Shown here: positions 1-5,116 of the stretch, piece by piece | Numbering within the stretch: position 1 is the stretch's first letter | How the letters are laid out: every line of letters starts with the position of its first letter | Assembly (NCBI GenBank): GCA_025361685.1 | Contig: JANYKE010000053.1 | Location: 1 to 11,543, forward strand | Length of the DNA: 11,543 nt | Origin: Eubacteriales bacterium | Lineage (GTDB): Bacteria; Bacillota; Clostridia; JANYKE01 | Direction: 5' to 3' | Position numbers and translations under genes: made by a program | Notes under the pieces: generated by a model | Database searches by the model: none | Seen by the model: the letters and a program-made list of their open reading frames with translations, nothing else | What the model was told of the DNA's origin: nothing

Positions 1-630
1 AATAAAATCTTTTGTTTCAAAATATTTATTAACACAATCGGGCATCCCACCAACAACAAGATATTGCCTATAATAGGAAAGTGCTGCTTCATGTAGGATG
101 ACAGGCATTGGTAAATCATCTTTAAAACATTTTTTGATCTGTGCAATCAAATTATTCTCGGCATGCGCAAATAGAAATTCTTCAAAATCCATTGAATACA
201 AAGTTTTGATATCCACTTTGCCAACGGGGAAAGAAAAATGCTCACGATTTACTGCGACTCCTAATAAACTGCCGGCAGCAATGATGTGATATTCAGGTGC
301 GTTTTCGCAAAAATATTTCAGAGAAGTGAGGGCTCTTTCACACAACTGAACCTCATCGAAAACAATTAGTGTCTTTTCTTTTATGATAGTTTGATTGGTG
401 AAATGAGCCAGTTTTGGTATTAATACAGTCGGCTCAATGCTTTCATCAAAAGTTTTTGCTATTGTTGGATTAGTCTCAAAATTAATGTAGGCTACATTTT
501 CGTATTGTTCGCGGCCAAATTCTAAGATGGAATAGGTTTTGCCAACCTGCCTTGCACCCTGTAATATAAGGGGCTTACGGTATTTACTGCCCTTCCATTT
601 CACTAGGTATTCGGAGATTTTTCTGTACAC
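1..630 (-). CDS. AAA-family ATPase (ATP-binding protein of the DUF4143-associated type), C-terminus outside window
   Basis: An open frame of 210 codons runs from a GTG at 630 off the left edge, so only the N-terminal ATPase half is present. The Walker A loop is GARQVGKT (residues 25-32). Walker B is the hydrophobic strand LIVFDE (88-93). A sensor-1-like AAGS follows at 118-121, and further on comes VVGGMPD, typical of this family. These proteins usually run to about 400 residues with a C-terminal DUF4143 domain, which would lie beyond position 1. They are common, often multi-copy genes in gut Clostridia and Bacteroidetes, and their role is not settled. No ATG is in frame upstream (stop at 664-666). 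The GTG is preceded by AGGAAGG (minus strand, 649-643) at a 12-base spacing, so the start is likely but the spacing is long. The gene is divergent from the acetyltransferase. Family call is firm; function is unknown. Confidence 0.85.
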   Translation of the reverse strand, partial: MYRKISEYLVKWKGSKYRKPLILQGARQVGKTYSILEFGREQYENVAYINFETNPTIAKTFDESIEPTVLIPKLAHFTNQTIIKEKTLIVFDEVQLCERALTSLKYFCENAPEYHIIAAGSLLGVAVNREHFSFPVGKVDIKTLYSMDFEEFLFAHAENNLIAQIKKCFKDDLPMPVILHEAALSYYRQYLVVGGMPDCVNKYFETKDFI

Positions 631-660
631 AATATCACCCGCCCTTCCTATGTTATTTAC

Positions 661-689
661 AAATTAACACACATTCGTGTAAAAATCAA
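661..689 (-). promoter_or_regulatory. Candidate promoter of the AAA ATPase gene
   Basis: On the minus strand TTGATT (689-684) and TAATTT (666-661) are 17 bases apart, about 31 bases upstream of the GTG start. One copy of the ACACGAAT motif (680-673 on the minus strand) lies in the spacer, where a bound protein would block RNA polymerase. The -10 box is only a moderate match. Confidence 0.4.
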
Positions 690-760
690 GGGTTTTTGCA
701 AAAAAAACTACGAAAAATGACACGAATAATTTGCTAAAACATACAAAAAATGACATGAAA
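673..760. repeat. Three ACACGAAT-like motifs upstream of the AAA ATPase
   Basis: ACACGAAT occurs on the minus strand at 680-673 and on the plus strand at 720-727, with a variant ACATGAAA at 753-760. The two plus-strand copies sit in a longer shared context, AAAAATGACAYGAA (713-726 and 746-759), 33 bp apart, close to three helical turns. The arrangement resembles binding sites for a regulator of the divergent promoters, but no regulator is known here. Confidence 0.4.
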
Positions 761-781
761 GAGGGTTTCGGTGTCCCAAAG

Positions 782-807
782 TGTATCAGGGGAAGGTTCC
801 TGATACA
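782..807. repeat. Inverted repeat TGTATCAGG/CCTGATACA with REP-like core, upstream of the acetyltransferase promoter
   Basis: TGTATCAGG (782-790) and CCTGATACA (799-807) form a perfect 9-bp inverted repeat around the 8-base loop GGAAGGTT. The core CAGGGGAAGGTTC (787-799) matches 12 of 13 bases of the CAGGGGACGGTTC motif found inverted at 3120-3132. That motif resembles short REP-like repeats common in intergenic DNA of many bacteria. The outer half-sites are also shared with the toxin-antitoxin promoter region near 3634. The element ends 7 bases before the -35 box of the next promoter. It could be an operator, a REP-like repeat, or both. Confidence 0.6.
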
Positions 808-814
808 AAAAATA

Positions 815-843
815 TTGAAATGGTTTTGAATCAATGTTATCAT
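815..843 (+). promoter_or_regulatory. Candidate promoter of the GNAT acetyltransferase gene
   Basis: TTGAAA (815-820) and TATCAT (838-843) are separated by exactly 17 bases, giving a transcript start near 850 and a leader of about 45 bases before the ATG at 894. The upstream inverted repeat ends 7 bases before the -35 box, the same distance as at the toxin-antitoxin promoter (3657-3685). Confidence 0.5.
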
Positions 844-893
844 TAATAAAAAGTTTAGACACTAGTTACAGACAGGTTGGAGGGATAGGAATC

Positions 894-1331
894 ATGAAAA
901 TACGAGAAGCTGAAAAATCAGACCTTGAAGCATTGCAGGAATTATATTTTCATTTGCATGAAAGAAAAATGTTGCCAGTGACGTTGGAACTCGTCGTACT
1001 TTGGAATGAGATAATCGCCGACGATAACTATCACATCCTAGTCGGAGAAGTTGACGGTGTGGTTGTATCAAGTGTGACTCTGGTTATAGTCAAAAACTTG
1101 ACTCGCGAAATGAGACCTTATGCCCTTATCGAAAATGTTGTGACAAATAAAGATTATCGCGGAAAAGGTTATGCGCAAACACTGATGCAAAGAGCAACAG
1201 AAATTGCCCAAAGCAAATCCTGTTACAAAATAATGTTGATGACCGGATCAAAAGAAAAAAGCATATTGGATTTTTATGAGAAATGTGGCTTCAACAGCAT
1301 CGACAAAACCGGCTTCATCAAATGGCTATAA
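894..1331 (+). CDS. GNAT-family N-acetyltransferase
   Basis: A 145-residue single-domain protein of the Gcn5-related acetyltransferase fold, which transfers acetyl from acetyl-CoA to an amine. The acetyl-CoA loop (motif A) is visible as NVVTNKDYRGKGYA (81-94), with the R/Q-x-x-G-x-G/A pattern at R89-G90-K91-G92-Y93-A94. Motif B follows as the strand KIMLMTG and LDFYEKCGF, with Y128 in the usual catalytic/CoA position. The whole length is that of a minimal GNAT domain. The start at 894 has GGAGGG at 879-884 with a 9-base spacing. An in-frame ATG at 834 is rejected because it lies inside the predicted promoter. The substrate cannot be told from sequence. It is not obviously a GNAT toxin, since no antitoxin-like partner gene is adjacent. 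Confidence 0.9.
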   Translation: MKIREAEKSDLEALQELYFHLHERKMLPVTLELVVLWNEIIADDNYHILVGEVDGVVVSSVTLVIVKNLTREMRPYALIENVVTNKDYRGKGYAQTLMQRATEIAQSKSCYKIMLMTGSKEKSILDFYEKCGFNSIDKTGFIKWL

Positions 1332-1441
1332 AAAGGATAAGGTATGAACAAGATTTGAATTTGTTAGAGATGAAGCTTAACAATGTTGTTGTTGATCTGT
1401 TGAGAAAAAGCAAAGGTAGAAAAGAATTGTCAGAGCACTGA
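1322..1441 (+). CDS. Possible small protein of 39 residues overlapping the acetyltransferase stop
   Basis: An ATG at 1322 opens a 39-codon frame (MAIKRIRYEQ...KELSEH) overlapping the end of the acetyltransferase gene by 10 bases. It is charged, with a predicted amphipathic helix around LLEMKLNNVVVDLLRK. No good ribosome binding site precedes it, so expression would rely on coupling to the upstream gene. I do not recognise it. It may be a chance frame or the remnant of a longer lost gene. Confidence 0.2.
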   Translation: MAIKRIRYEQDLNLLEMKLNNVVVDLLRKSKGRKELSEH

Positions 1442-1483
1442 AACCTTGGTTTAATAGAATTATTTTAAGGAAGAAAAAATTAT

Positions 1484-2134
1484 ATGTTGAAGAGACCGAG
1501 GATGATTATTTTTGATTATGGTGACACGCTTATGTGGGAAGAGCCATTTGATGGAGTAAAGGCTAATATAGCATTGCAAAAATATATTACTAAGAACAAG
1601 AGCAAAGCTACACCGGAAGAAATTGATGCTTTTTCGTTTTCATTGTGGAAGGAGATGCAGAAGACTCGAGAGATCGAAATAGAAACGCATCATCATAATA
1701 TTATAAAATTTCAATACGAATATCTTGGCATTGAATTTTCTATACCGGTTGAAGAGGTTGAGCAAATAATATTTGACAACGCATGTCCCGGCGGGCTAAT
1801 GCCTCGCGTTGATTGCTAATTGGATATATAAACGATTGCGAAATAAGAACGGGAGTAATCAGCAATATCGGACATTCGGGGAAAGCACTTGAAAAAAAGA
1901 TTAATAAGCATTTGCCTGAAAACAAATTTGAGTTTATAATTGCATCAAGCGAATTCGGTTGGGATATTTCCGGTGTGGTATACAAACTTGTGTAATGAAA
2001 AAGATGTTGAGGCGGCGAAAGCGGAGTTTGAATTTTTGAAAATCAGCGATTGGCAAGAGATGATTGATTTGCTGCAATTGAATGTGGGGCAAAAAAATGT
2101 TAACATCATTATCGATAGCAAAATAGATTGTTGA
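1484..2134 (+). pseudogene. HAD-family hydrolase, disrupted by a frameshift and an internal deletion
   Basis: Three pieces of one HAD-superfamily phosphatase-like protein lie in order. Piece 1 (1484-1819) has motif I IIFDYGDTL with nucleophile D11 and the helical cap start, ending in MPRVDC then TAA. Piece 2 (about 1814-1960) is in another frame and carries motif II, GVISNIGHSG, then EFIIASSEFG. Piece 3 (about 1943-2134) returns to the first frame with HQANSVGIFPVWYTN and a C-terminal ISDWQEMIDLL typical of the family end. The first break fits loss of one base near 1814-1815. At the second, the stretch that should hold motif III (K of RKP) and motif IV (GDN...D) is missing, roughly 35-40 residues by comparison with remembered relatives. 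Catalysis should be lost. The start has AAGGAAG at 1467-1473. The intact dehydrogenase begins 25 bases after the end. Confidence 0.8.
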
Positions 2135-2159
2135 ATTTTTGAAAGGAAATGTGACGATT

Positions 2160-3116
2160 ATGATTAAGGGAAAAATAGCCATGCTTATGGAGCCGGGCAG
2201 ATTCGAAATTCAAGAGATTGAGGTCAATTGCGGACCTGATGATTTGTTAATTAAAGTTGAGGCGTGTGGACTTTGCAACTGGGAACTGAATCATTGGAAG
2301 GGAATCCTCGGACCATATCCACAAGAAATTGGTCATGAGCAGGCAGGATATGTTATGGAAGTTGGTAGCAATGTTGAAGGATTTGAAGTTGGAGATCTTG
2401 TGACATGCCTTGGCGGAATTGGATTTGCGGAATATGATGCACTGCCTGCCAGTTGCTGCATGAAGGTTAACAAAGATATAGATCCGCGTCACGCATTTTC
2501 AGAACCGCTTAAGTGCATCGTCACTGTTCTTACTGCTGCTGCGCCTGAACCGGCTGATGTCGGTGTAGTATTCGGATGCGGGCCGATGGGCCAATGGTGC
2601 ATCCAGGCATTACAGGGCAAATTCCTTTCAGCATTGATTGCTGTTGATATCAGTGATGAGAAATTGGAAATGGCTAAGAAGTTTGGTGCTACTCATACAA
2701 TCAATTCGCGAAAAGTTGATGCCCGCGAAGAAATTGCAAGGATAACCGATGGACATATGGCAGATTTTCTTATTGAAGGAACAGGACTTACAAGTGTTAT
2801 GGATACAGCAATGACATATCTTCGCAATCAACGCGGAAGATTTATTGTAATGAGTTCTTACGAAGAGGTTTTTAAAGAAGTTGATATGCGTCCGGCAATG
2901 TCGCGCGGTGTTTCAATTATTTTTGCACATCCAAAGCATGCAGTAAATGGACAGGAAGATTGGAGAAGAGCAGTGGTACTGATTAACAATGGCACTTTCA
3001 ATATAAAAGACCTAATAAGCCATGAGTTCAAGTTTGAAAATATTACGGAAGCATTTGAGACACTCGAGCACAAGCCTGCAGATTTTATTAAAGGCGTCGT
3101 CGTAATGCACAAATAA
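2160..3116 (+). CDS. Zinc-type medium-chain alcohol dehydrogenase (MDR superfamily)
   Basis: A 318-residue NAD(P)-dependent oxidoreductase of the medium-chain dehydrogenase/reductase family. Residues 1-120 form the GroES-like catalytic domain with zinc ligands C39 (GLCNWE), H59-E60 (GHEQAG) and probably E115 (EPLKC). The Rossmann domain has GCGPMG at 139-144, and D163 in VDIS suggests NAD preference. The usual four-cysteine structural zinc loop is not present, as in several shorter sugar- or polyol-type members. The substrate is unknown. The ATG at 2160 is chosen because the conserved start MIKGKIAMLMEPG begins there. GTG at 2151 and TTG at 2139 are also in frame, and AAAGGA (2142-2147) is 12 bases from the ATG. 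The broken HAD gene lies directly upstream, so the pair may once have been an operon. A terminator follows at 3141. Confidence 0.88.
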   Translation: MIKGKIAMLMEPGRFEIQEIEVNCGPDDLLIKVEACGLCNWELNHWKGILGPYPQEIGHEQAGYVMEVGSNVEGFEVGDLVTCLGGIGFAEYDALPASCCMKVNKDIDPRHAFSEPLKCIVTVLTAAAPEPADVGVVFGCGPMGQWCIQALQGKFLSALIAVDISDEKLEMAKKFGATHTINSRKVDAREEIARITDGHMADFLIEGTGLTSVMDTAMTYLRNQRGRFIVMSSYEEVFKEVDMRPAMSRGVSIIFAHPKHAVNGQEDWRRAVVLINNGTFNIKDLISHEFKFENITEAFETLEHKPADFIKGVVVMHK

Positions 3117-3118
3117 AA

Positions 3119-3138
3119 TGAACCGTCCCCTGTTTCAC
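3119..3138 (-). repeat. REP-like motif GTGAAACAGGGGACGGTTCA
   Basis: Read on the minus strand, this 20-base element contains CAGGGGACGGTTC, a motif seen in short dispersed intergenic repeats in many bacterial genomes (recalled, not searched). A 12-of-13 match lies at 787-799. It sits 3 bases after the dehydrogenase stop and just before its terminator. Confidence 0.5.
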
Positions 3139-3140
3139 TA

Positions 3141-3168
3141 AGCCTGTTGCATTGCAGCAGGCTTTTTT
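3141..3168 (+). terminator. Rho-independent terminator after the dehydrogenase gene
   Basis: A 10-bp stem AGCCTGTTGC/GCAGCAGGCT (one G-U pair), 3-base loop ATT, followed by six T residues (3163-3168). It closes the dehydrogenase transcript. Confidence 0.88.
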
Positions 3169-3230
3169 GGCGATTTTGCTTGTCAGATTAGAACTAAACT
3201 TGTCGAATATTATCTTTCTTTTTTATTTAC

Positions 3231-3259
3231 TTGAACAAAAAATAATTCTGGGTTACCTT
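3231..3259 (+). promoter_or_regulatory. Weak candidate promoter of ydbC
   Basis: TTGAAC (3231-3236) and TACCTT (3254-3259) are 17 bases apart, about 55 bases upstream of the ATG. The preceding terminator means ydbC needs its own promoter, but the -10 box is a poor match. Confidence 0.3.
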
Positions 3260-3314
3260 TTCTTCACACCGTAATTAATTATTGGATATTCTTACGAAGA
3301 AAGGAGAAAAAATC

Positions 3315-3554
3315 ATGCCTGAGATTAAACATGAAATAAAGAAACACATCGGCATCTTGAGCGAAAACAGCAAGGGCTGGAAGAAGGAAGTAAATTATGT
3401 TAGCTGGAACGAAAGAACACCTAAGGTTGAAATCAGAGAGTGGTCGGAAGATTATGAAAGAGTAGGAAAGGGTTTGACATTTACAAATGAAGAAGTTGAA
3501 AGGCTTCGCGACATTTTTGGTGCAATTGACGTGAAGAAGCTGGTAAAGGCTTAA
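3315..3554 (+). CDS. ydbC: YdbC family protein (PC4-like single-stranded nucleic acid binding)
   Basis: A 79-residue protein resembling the YdbC family, which has the fold of the eukaryotic transcription coactivator PC4 and binds single-stranded DNA or RNA as a dimer. Seen here are the N-terminal MPEIKHEIKKHIGILSE, the central GWKKEVNYVSWN and KVEIREW strands, and GKGLTFTNEEVERLRDIF, which would form the C-terminal helix. Length is normal for the family. The ATG at 3315 has AAGGAG at 3301-3306 with an 8-base spacing, whereas the in-frame ATG at 3282 has no such site. It appears to be a single-gene transcript between two terminators. The physiological role of the family is poorly known. Confidence 0.88.
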   Translation: MPEIKHEIKKHIGILSENSKGWKKEVNYVSWNERTPKVEIREWSEDYERVGKGLTFTNEEVERLRDIFGAIDVKKLVKA

Positions 3555-3571
3555 AAGCAAGCATTTTAACT

Positions 3572-3615
3572 AAAATCCGGATTGGTAACGCGGCCAAATC
3601 CGGATTTTGCTTTTT
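3572..3615 (+). terminator. Strong terminator after ydbC
   Basis: AAAATCCGGATT (3572-3583) pairs perfectly with AATCCGGATTTT (3597-3608), and GG/CC can extend the stem with a one-base bulge. A T-rich tail TTTTGCTTTTT follows (3605-3615). The A-rich 5' flank could also allow termination in the opposite direction. It insulates ydbC from the toxin-antitoxin operon. Confidence 0.85.
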
Positions 3616-3633
3616 GTAAATTTGGCAAAAAAG

Positions 3634-3649
3634 TGTATCAATTGATACA
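3634..3649. promoter_or_regulatory. Perfect 16-bp palindrome, candidate operator of the toxin-antitoxin operon
   Basis: TGTATCAATTGATACA is its own reverse complement and ends 7 bases upstream of the -35 box. MqsA-type antitoxins with an HTH domain repress their own operons through palindromes near the promoter, so this is the natural autoregulatory site. That assignment is inference. The same half-sites occur at 782-788 and 801-807. Confidence 0.6.
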
Positions 3650-3656
3650 AAAAATC

Positions 3657-3685
3657 TTGACAAAAAATTAATAGTTTGTTACTAT
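3657..3685 (+). promoter_or_regulatory. Near-consensus promoter of the toxin-antitoxin operon
   Basis: A perfect -35 box TTGACA (3657-3662) and TACTAT (3680-3685) have the optimal 17-base spacing. The expected transcript start is near 3692, only about 10 bases before the ATG at 3702 and within the GGAGG ribosome binding site (3689-3693). The toxin message would have an extremely short leader. Confidence 0.8.
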
Positions 3686-3701
3686 CATGGAGGAACAATA
3701 C

Positions 3702-4118
3702 ATGAGTTCGCATTATAATCAAAACTATACACTAGAACAGGTTGAGGATATATTAAAAATAATTCAGGACTGTGTTAAAGGAAATTGCTACGTGATAGCG
3801 CTTAATAAGAACCGAATTGAAAATATTGAATTTGTTGATGATTATAAGATCCGTGTGAAAGACAGAAAAAACATTTTGCTAAGCATAACATCATTCGACT
3901 TTTGTCATTCTCTTCAGAACAAAAAAGCTGGATATATGCATGAAAATCTTTTTGTGTTTTGTCCAAAGAAAAAACTAAATAATTCTTTTGGAGGCAAAGA
4001 ATTGGTTGATATTTACATTAAGTTTAATATTATTGAACACGGTATAATTAAGCGAGTAGTGGCAATATCATTCCACAAACGCAACAAACCAATAAAGTAT
4101 TTATTTAAGAAAAACTGA
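3702..4118 (+). CDS. MqsR-family toxin (predicted mRNA interferase) of a type II toxin-antitoxin system
   Basis: A 138-residue protein recognised as MqsR-like. The family consists of RelE-fold ribonucleases that cut mRNA, GCU-specific in E. coli. The shared pattern is visible: an N-terminal helix (YTLEQVEDILKIIQDCV, 9-25), ILLSITSFDFCHSL (58-71) matching the DF..S segment of MqsR, VFCPKKKL (85-92), then the terminal strands VDIYIKFNI (102-110) and VVAISFHKRNKP (119-130), matching the Y.K......ISF.K end of MqsR. It is longer than E. coli MqsR (98 residues), mainly at the N-terminus and in the insertion before the last strands. The start at 3702 is set by GGAGG at 3689-3693. An in-frame ATG at 3687 lies too close to the -10 box to be transcribed. 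Toxin-first order is as in mqsRA. The base composition is visibly AT-richer than in dgt to purL. Confidence 0.8.
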   Translation: MSSHYNQNYTLEQVEDILKIIQDCVKGNCYVIALNKNRIENIEFVDDYKIRVKDRKNILLSITSFDFCHSLQNKKAGYMHENLFVFCPKKKLNNSFGGKELVDIYIKFNIIEHGIIKRVVAISFHKRNKPIKYLFKKN

Positions 4119-4138
4119 AATTGTAAGGAGGGAAAATT

Positions 4139-5056
4139 ATGGATAATAATATGACATATTGTGATGAGTGTAGAAAAGATGTTATTTATATTGAAAAGGA
4201 AATGGTGTTTAGAGAGAGGCTTAACGGAAAAAAATACACATACAAAGGCATTATGGCAATTTGTCCTAAATGCGGTTCAGAGGTCTACGTTGGTGAAATT
4301 ATGGACAGTAATATGGATGCAATATATGCTGAATATAGAAGAAAGAATTCACTTATTCCACTTGAAAAACTGCTCGAGATACCTAAGAAGTATGGGATTG
4401 GAAAGCGTCCGCTATCTTTGCTTTTAGGCTGGGGTGAGTTGACATTTACCAGATATTGCGAAGGCTATATGCCGACGAAGCAGTATTCTGATATTCTGCA
4501 AAAAATTTATGATGACCCGAATTACTATTATTCTATTCTTGAGAGTAAAAGGGATAATCTTAAATCAAATATTTCCTATGAAAAAAGTTTGCGTGCAACA
4601 AATACTGTAATAAAGGAATCCATGAGGCCGATTACCAAAATTGATATAGTCAGTGAATATGTGAAAACCAAATGTGAGGATATATCGCCGCTGGCTTTGA
4701 AAAAAGCTTTGTACTATATTCAGGGCTTTTGCTATGCCTTCAACGGCGAGTATATTTTTCCTGATAATCTTGAGCCATGCAAAGAAGTCGGTTTGTCACA
4801 AAGTGAAAAGGAAGTTATCGACAGTGTAATAAAAAATCTCTGCTGCTATAGTGGCATTATCTTGAAAGATTTCACACGTCTTGAAGAACCTTGGCTGGAG
4901 GCAAAAAAAGATCTTCCTGATACCGAGGAATCTGACATAACCATTAGTAGGGAGTCAATAGGCAAATATTTCGTTTCGGTTAAAGAGATTTTCAAAATGA
5001 CTGGTCCCTCTGATATAAAGGTATACGCGAGAAAAATGTTCAGGAAGATTAATTGA
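4139..5056 (+). CDS. MqsA-like antitoxin fused to a SocA/DUF4065 (Panacea) domain
   Basis: A 305-residue composite antitoxin. Residues 1-60 form a YgiT/MqsA-type zinc finger with C8-x2-C11 and C42-x2-C45. Residues about 72-135 form the HTH part, with LLLGWGELTFTRYCEGYMPT corresponding to the GGGVNAFSRYEKG helix of MqsA, the DNA-contacting region. Residues about 165-285 are a SocA-like domain (DUF4065, named Panacea in toxin-antitoxin work), seen in SPLALKKALYYIQGFCYAFNGE (183-204), LSQSEKEVIDSVI (219-231), YSGIILKDFTRLEEPW (237-252) and SIGKYF (273-278). It should neutralise the MqsR-like toxin and repress the operon. The gene follows the toxin by 20 bases with a strong site, AAGGAGGG (4125-4132), 6 bases from the ATG. 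The segment of the SocA domain that normally reads A-W-x-x-G-P-V...Y is absent between L211 and L219. Confidence 0.85.
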   Translation: MDNNMTYCDECRKDVIYIEKEMVFRERLNGKKYTYKGIMAICPKCGSEVYVGEIMDSNMDAIYAEYRRKNSLIPLEKLLEIPKKYGIGKRPLSLLLGWGELTFTRYCEGYMPTKQYSDILQKIYDDPNYYYSILESKRDNLKSNISYEKSLRATNTVIKESMRPITKIDIVSEYVKTKCEDISPLALKKALYYIQGFCYAFNGEYIFPDNLEPCKEVGLSQSEKEVIDSVIKNLCCYSGIILKDFTRLEEPWLEAKKDLPDTEESDITISRESIGKYFVSVKEIFKMTGPSDIKVYARKMFRKIN

Positions 5057-5081
5057 TATTTTGGGGGAGATAAGGTATACT
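5053..5081 (+). promoter_or_regulatory. Promoter of the dgt gene, overlapping the antitoxin stop codon
   Basis: TTGATA (5053-5058) and TATACT (5076-5081) are 17 bases apart, a good sigma-A type match. The -35 box includes the TGA stop of the antitoxin gene (5054-5056), so no room is left for a terminator between the two transcripts. Transcript start is expected near 5088. Confidence 0.7.
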
Positions 5082-5116
5082 TTGGTAAGATGAAAAAGGA
5101 AGAGAGTGTTCACTAA

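Noticed and set aside
98..289. Plus-strand open frame at the left edge
   Set aside because: It is antisense to the AAA ATPase frame, which has clear Walker motifs.
834..893. Upstream ATG giving a 165-residue acetyltransferase
   Set aside because: The ATG falls inside the predicted promoter, the extra residues do not look like part of the GNAT fold, and GGAGGG precedes the ATG at 894.
1790..1830. Programmed ribosomal frameshift in the HAD gene
   Set aside because: There is no slippery heptamer or following hairpin, and a second lesion near 1950 removes catalytic motifs, so decay is simpler.
3687..3701. Upstream ATG giving a 143-residue version of the toxin
   Set aside because: It lies one base after the -10 box TACTAT and so would not be in the transcript; the GGAGG that follows it serves the ATG at 3702.
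4161..4427. Overlapping 88-codon frame within the antitoxin gene
   Set aside because: It is out of frame with the zinc-finger/HTH coding sequence, has no ribosome binding site, and shows no recognisable motif.
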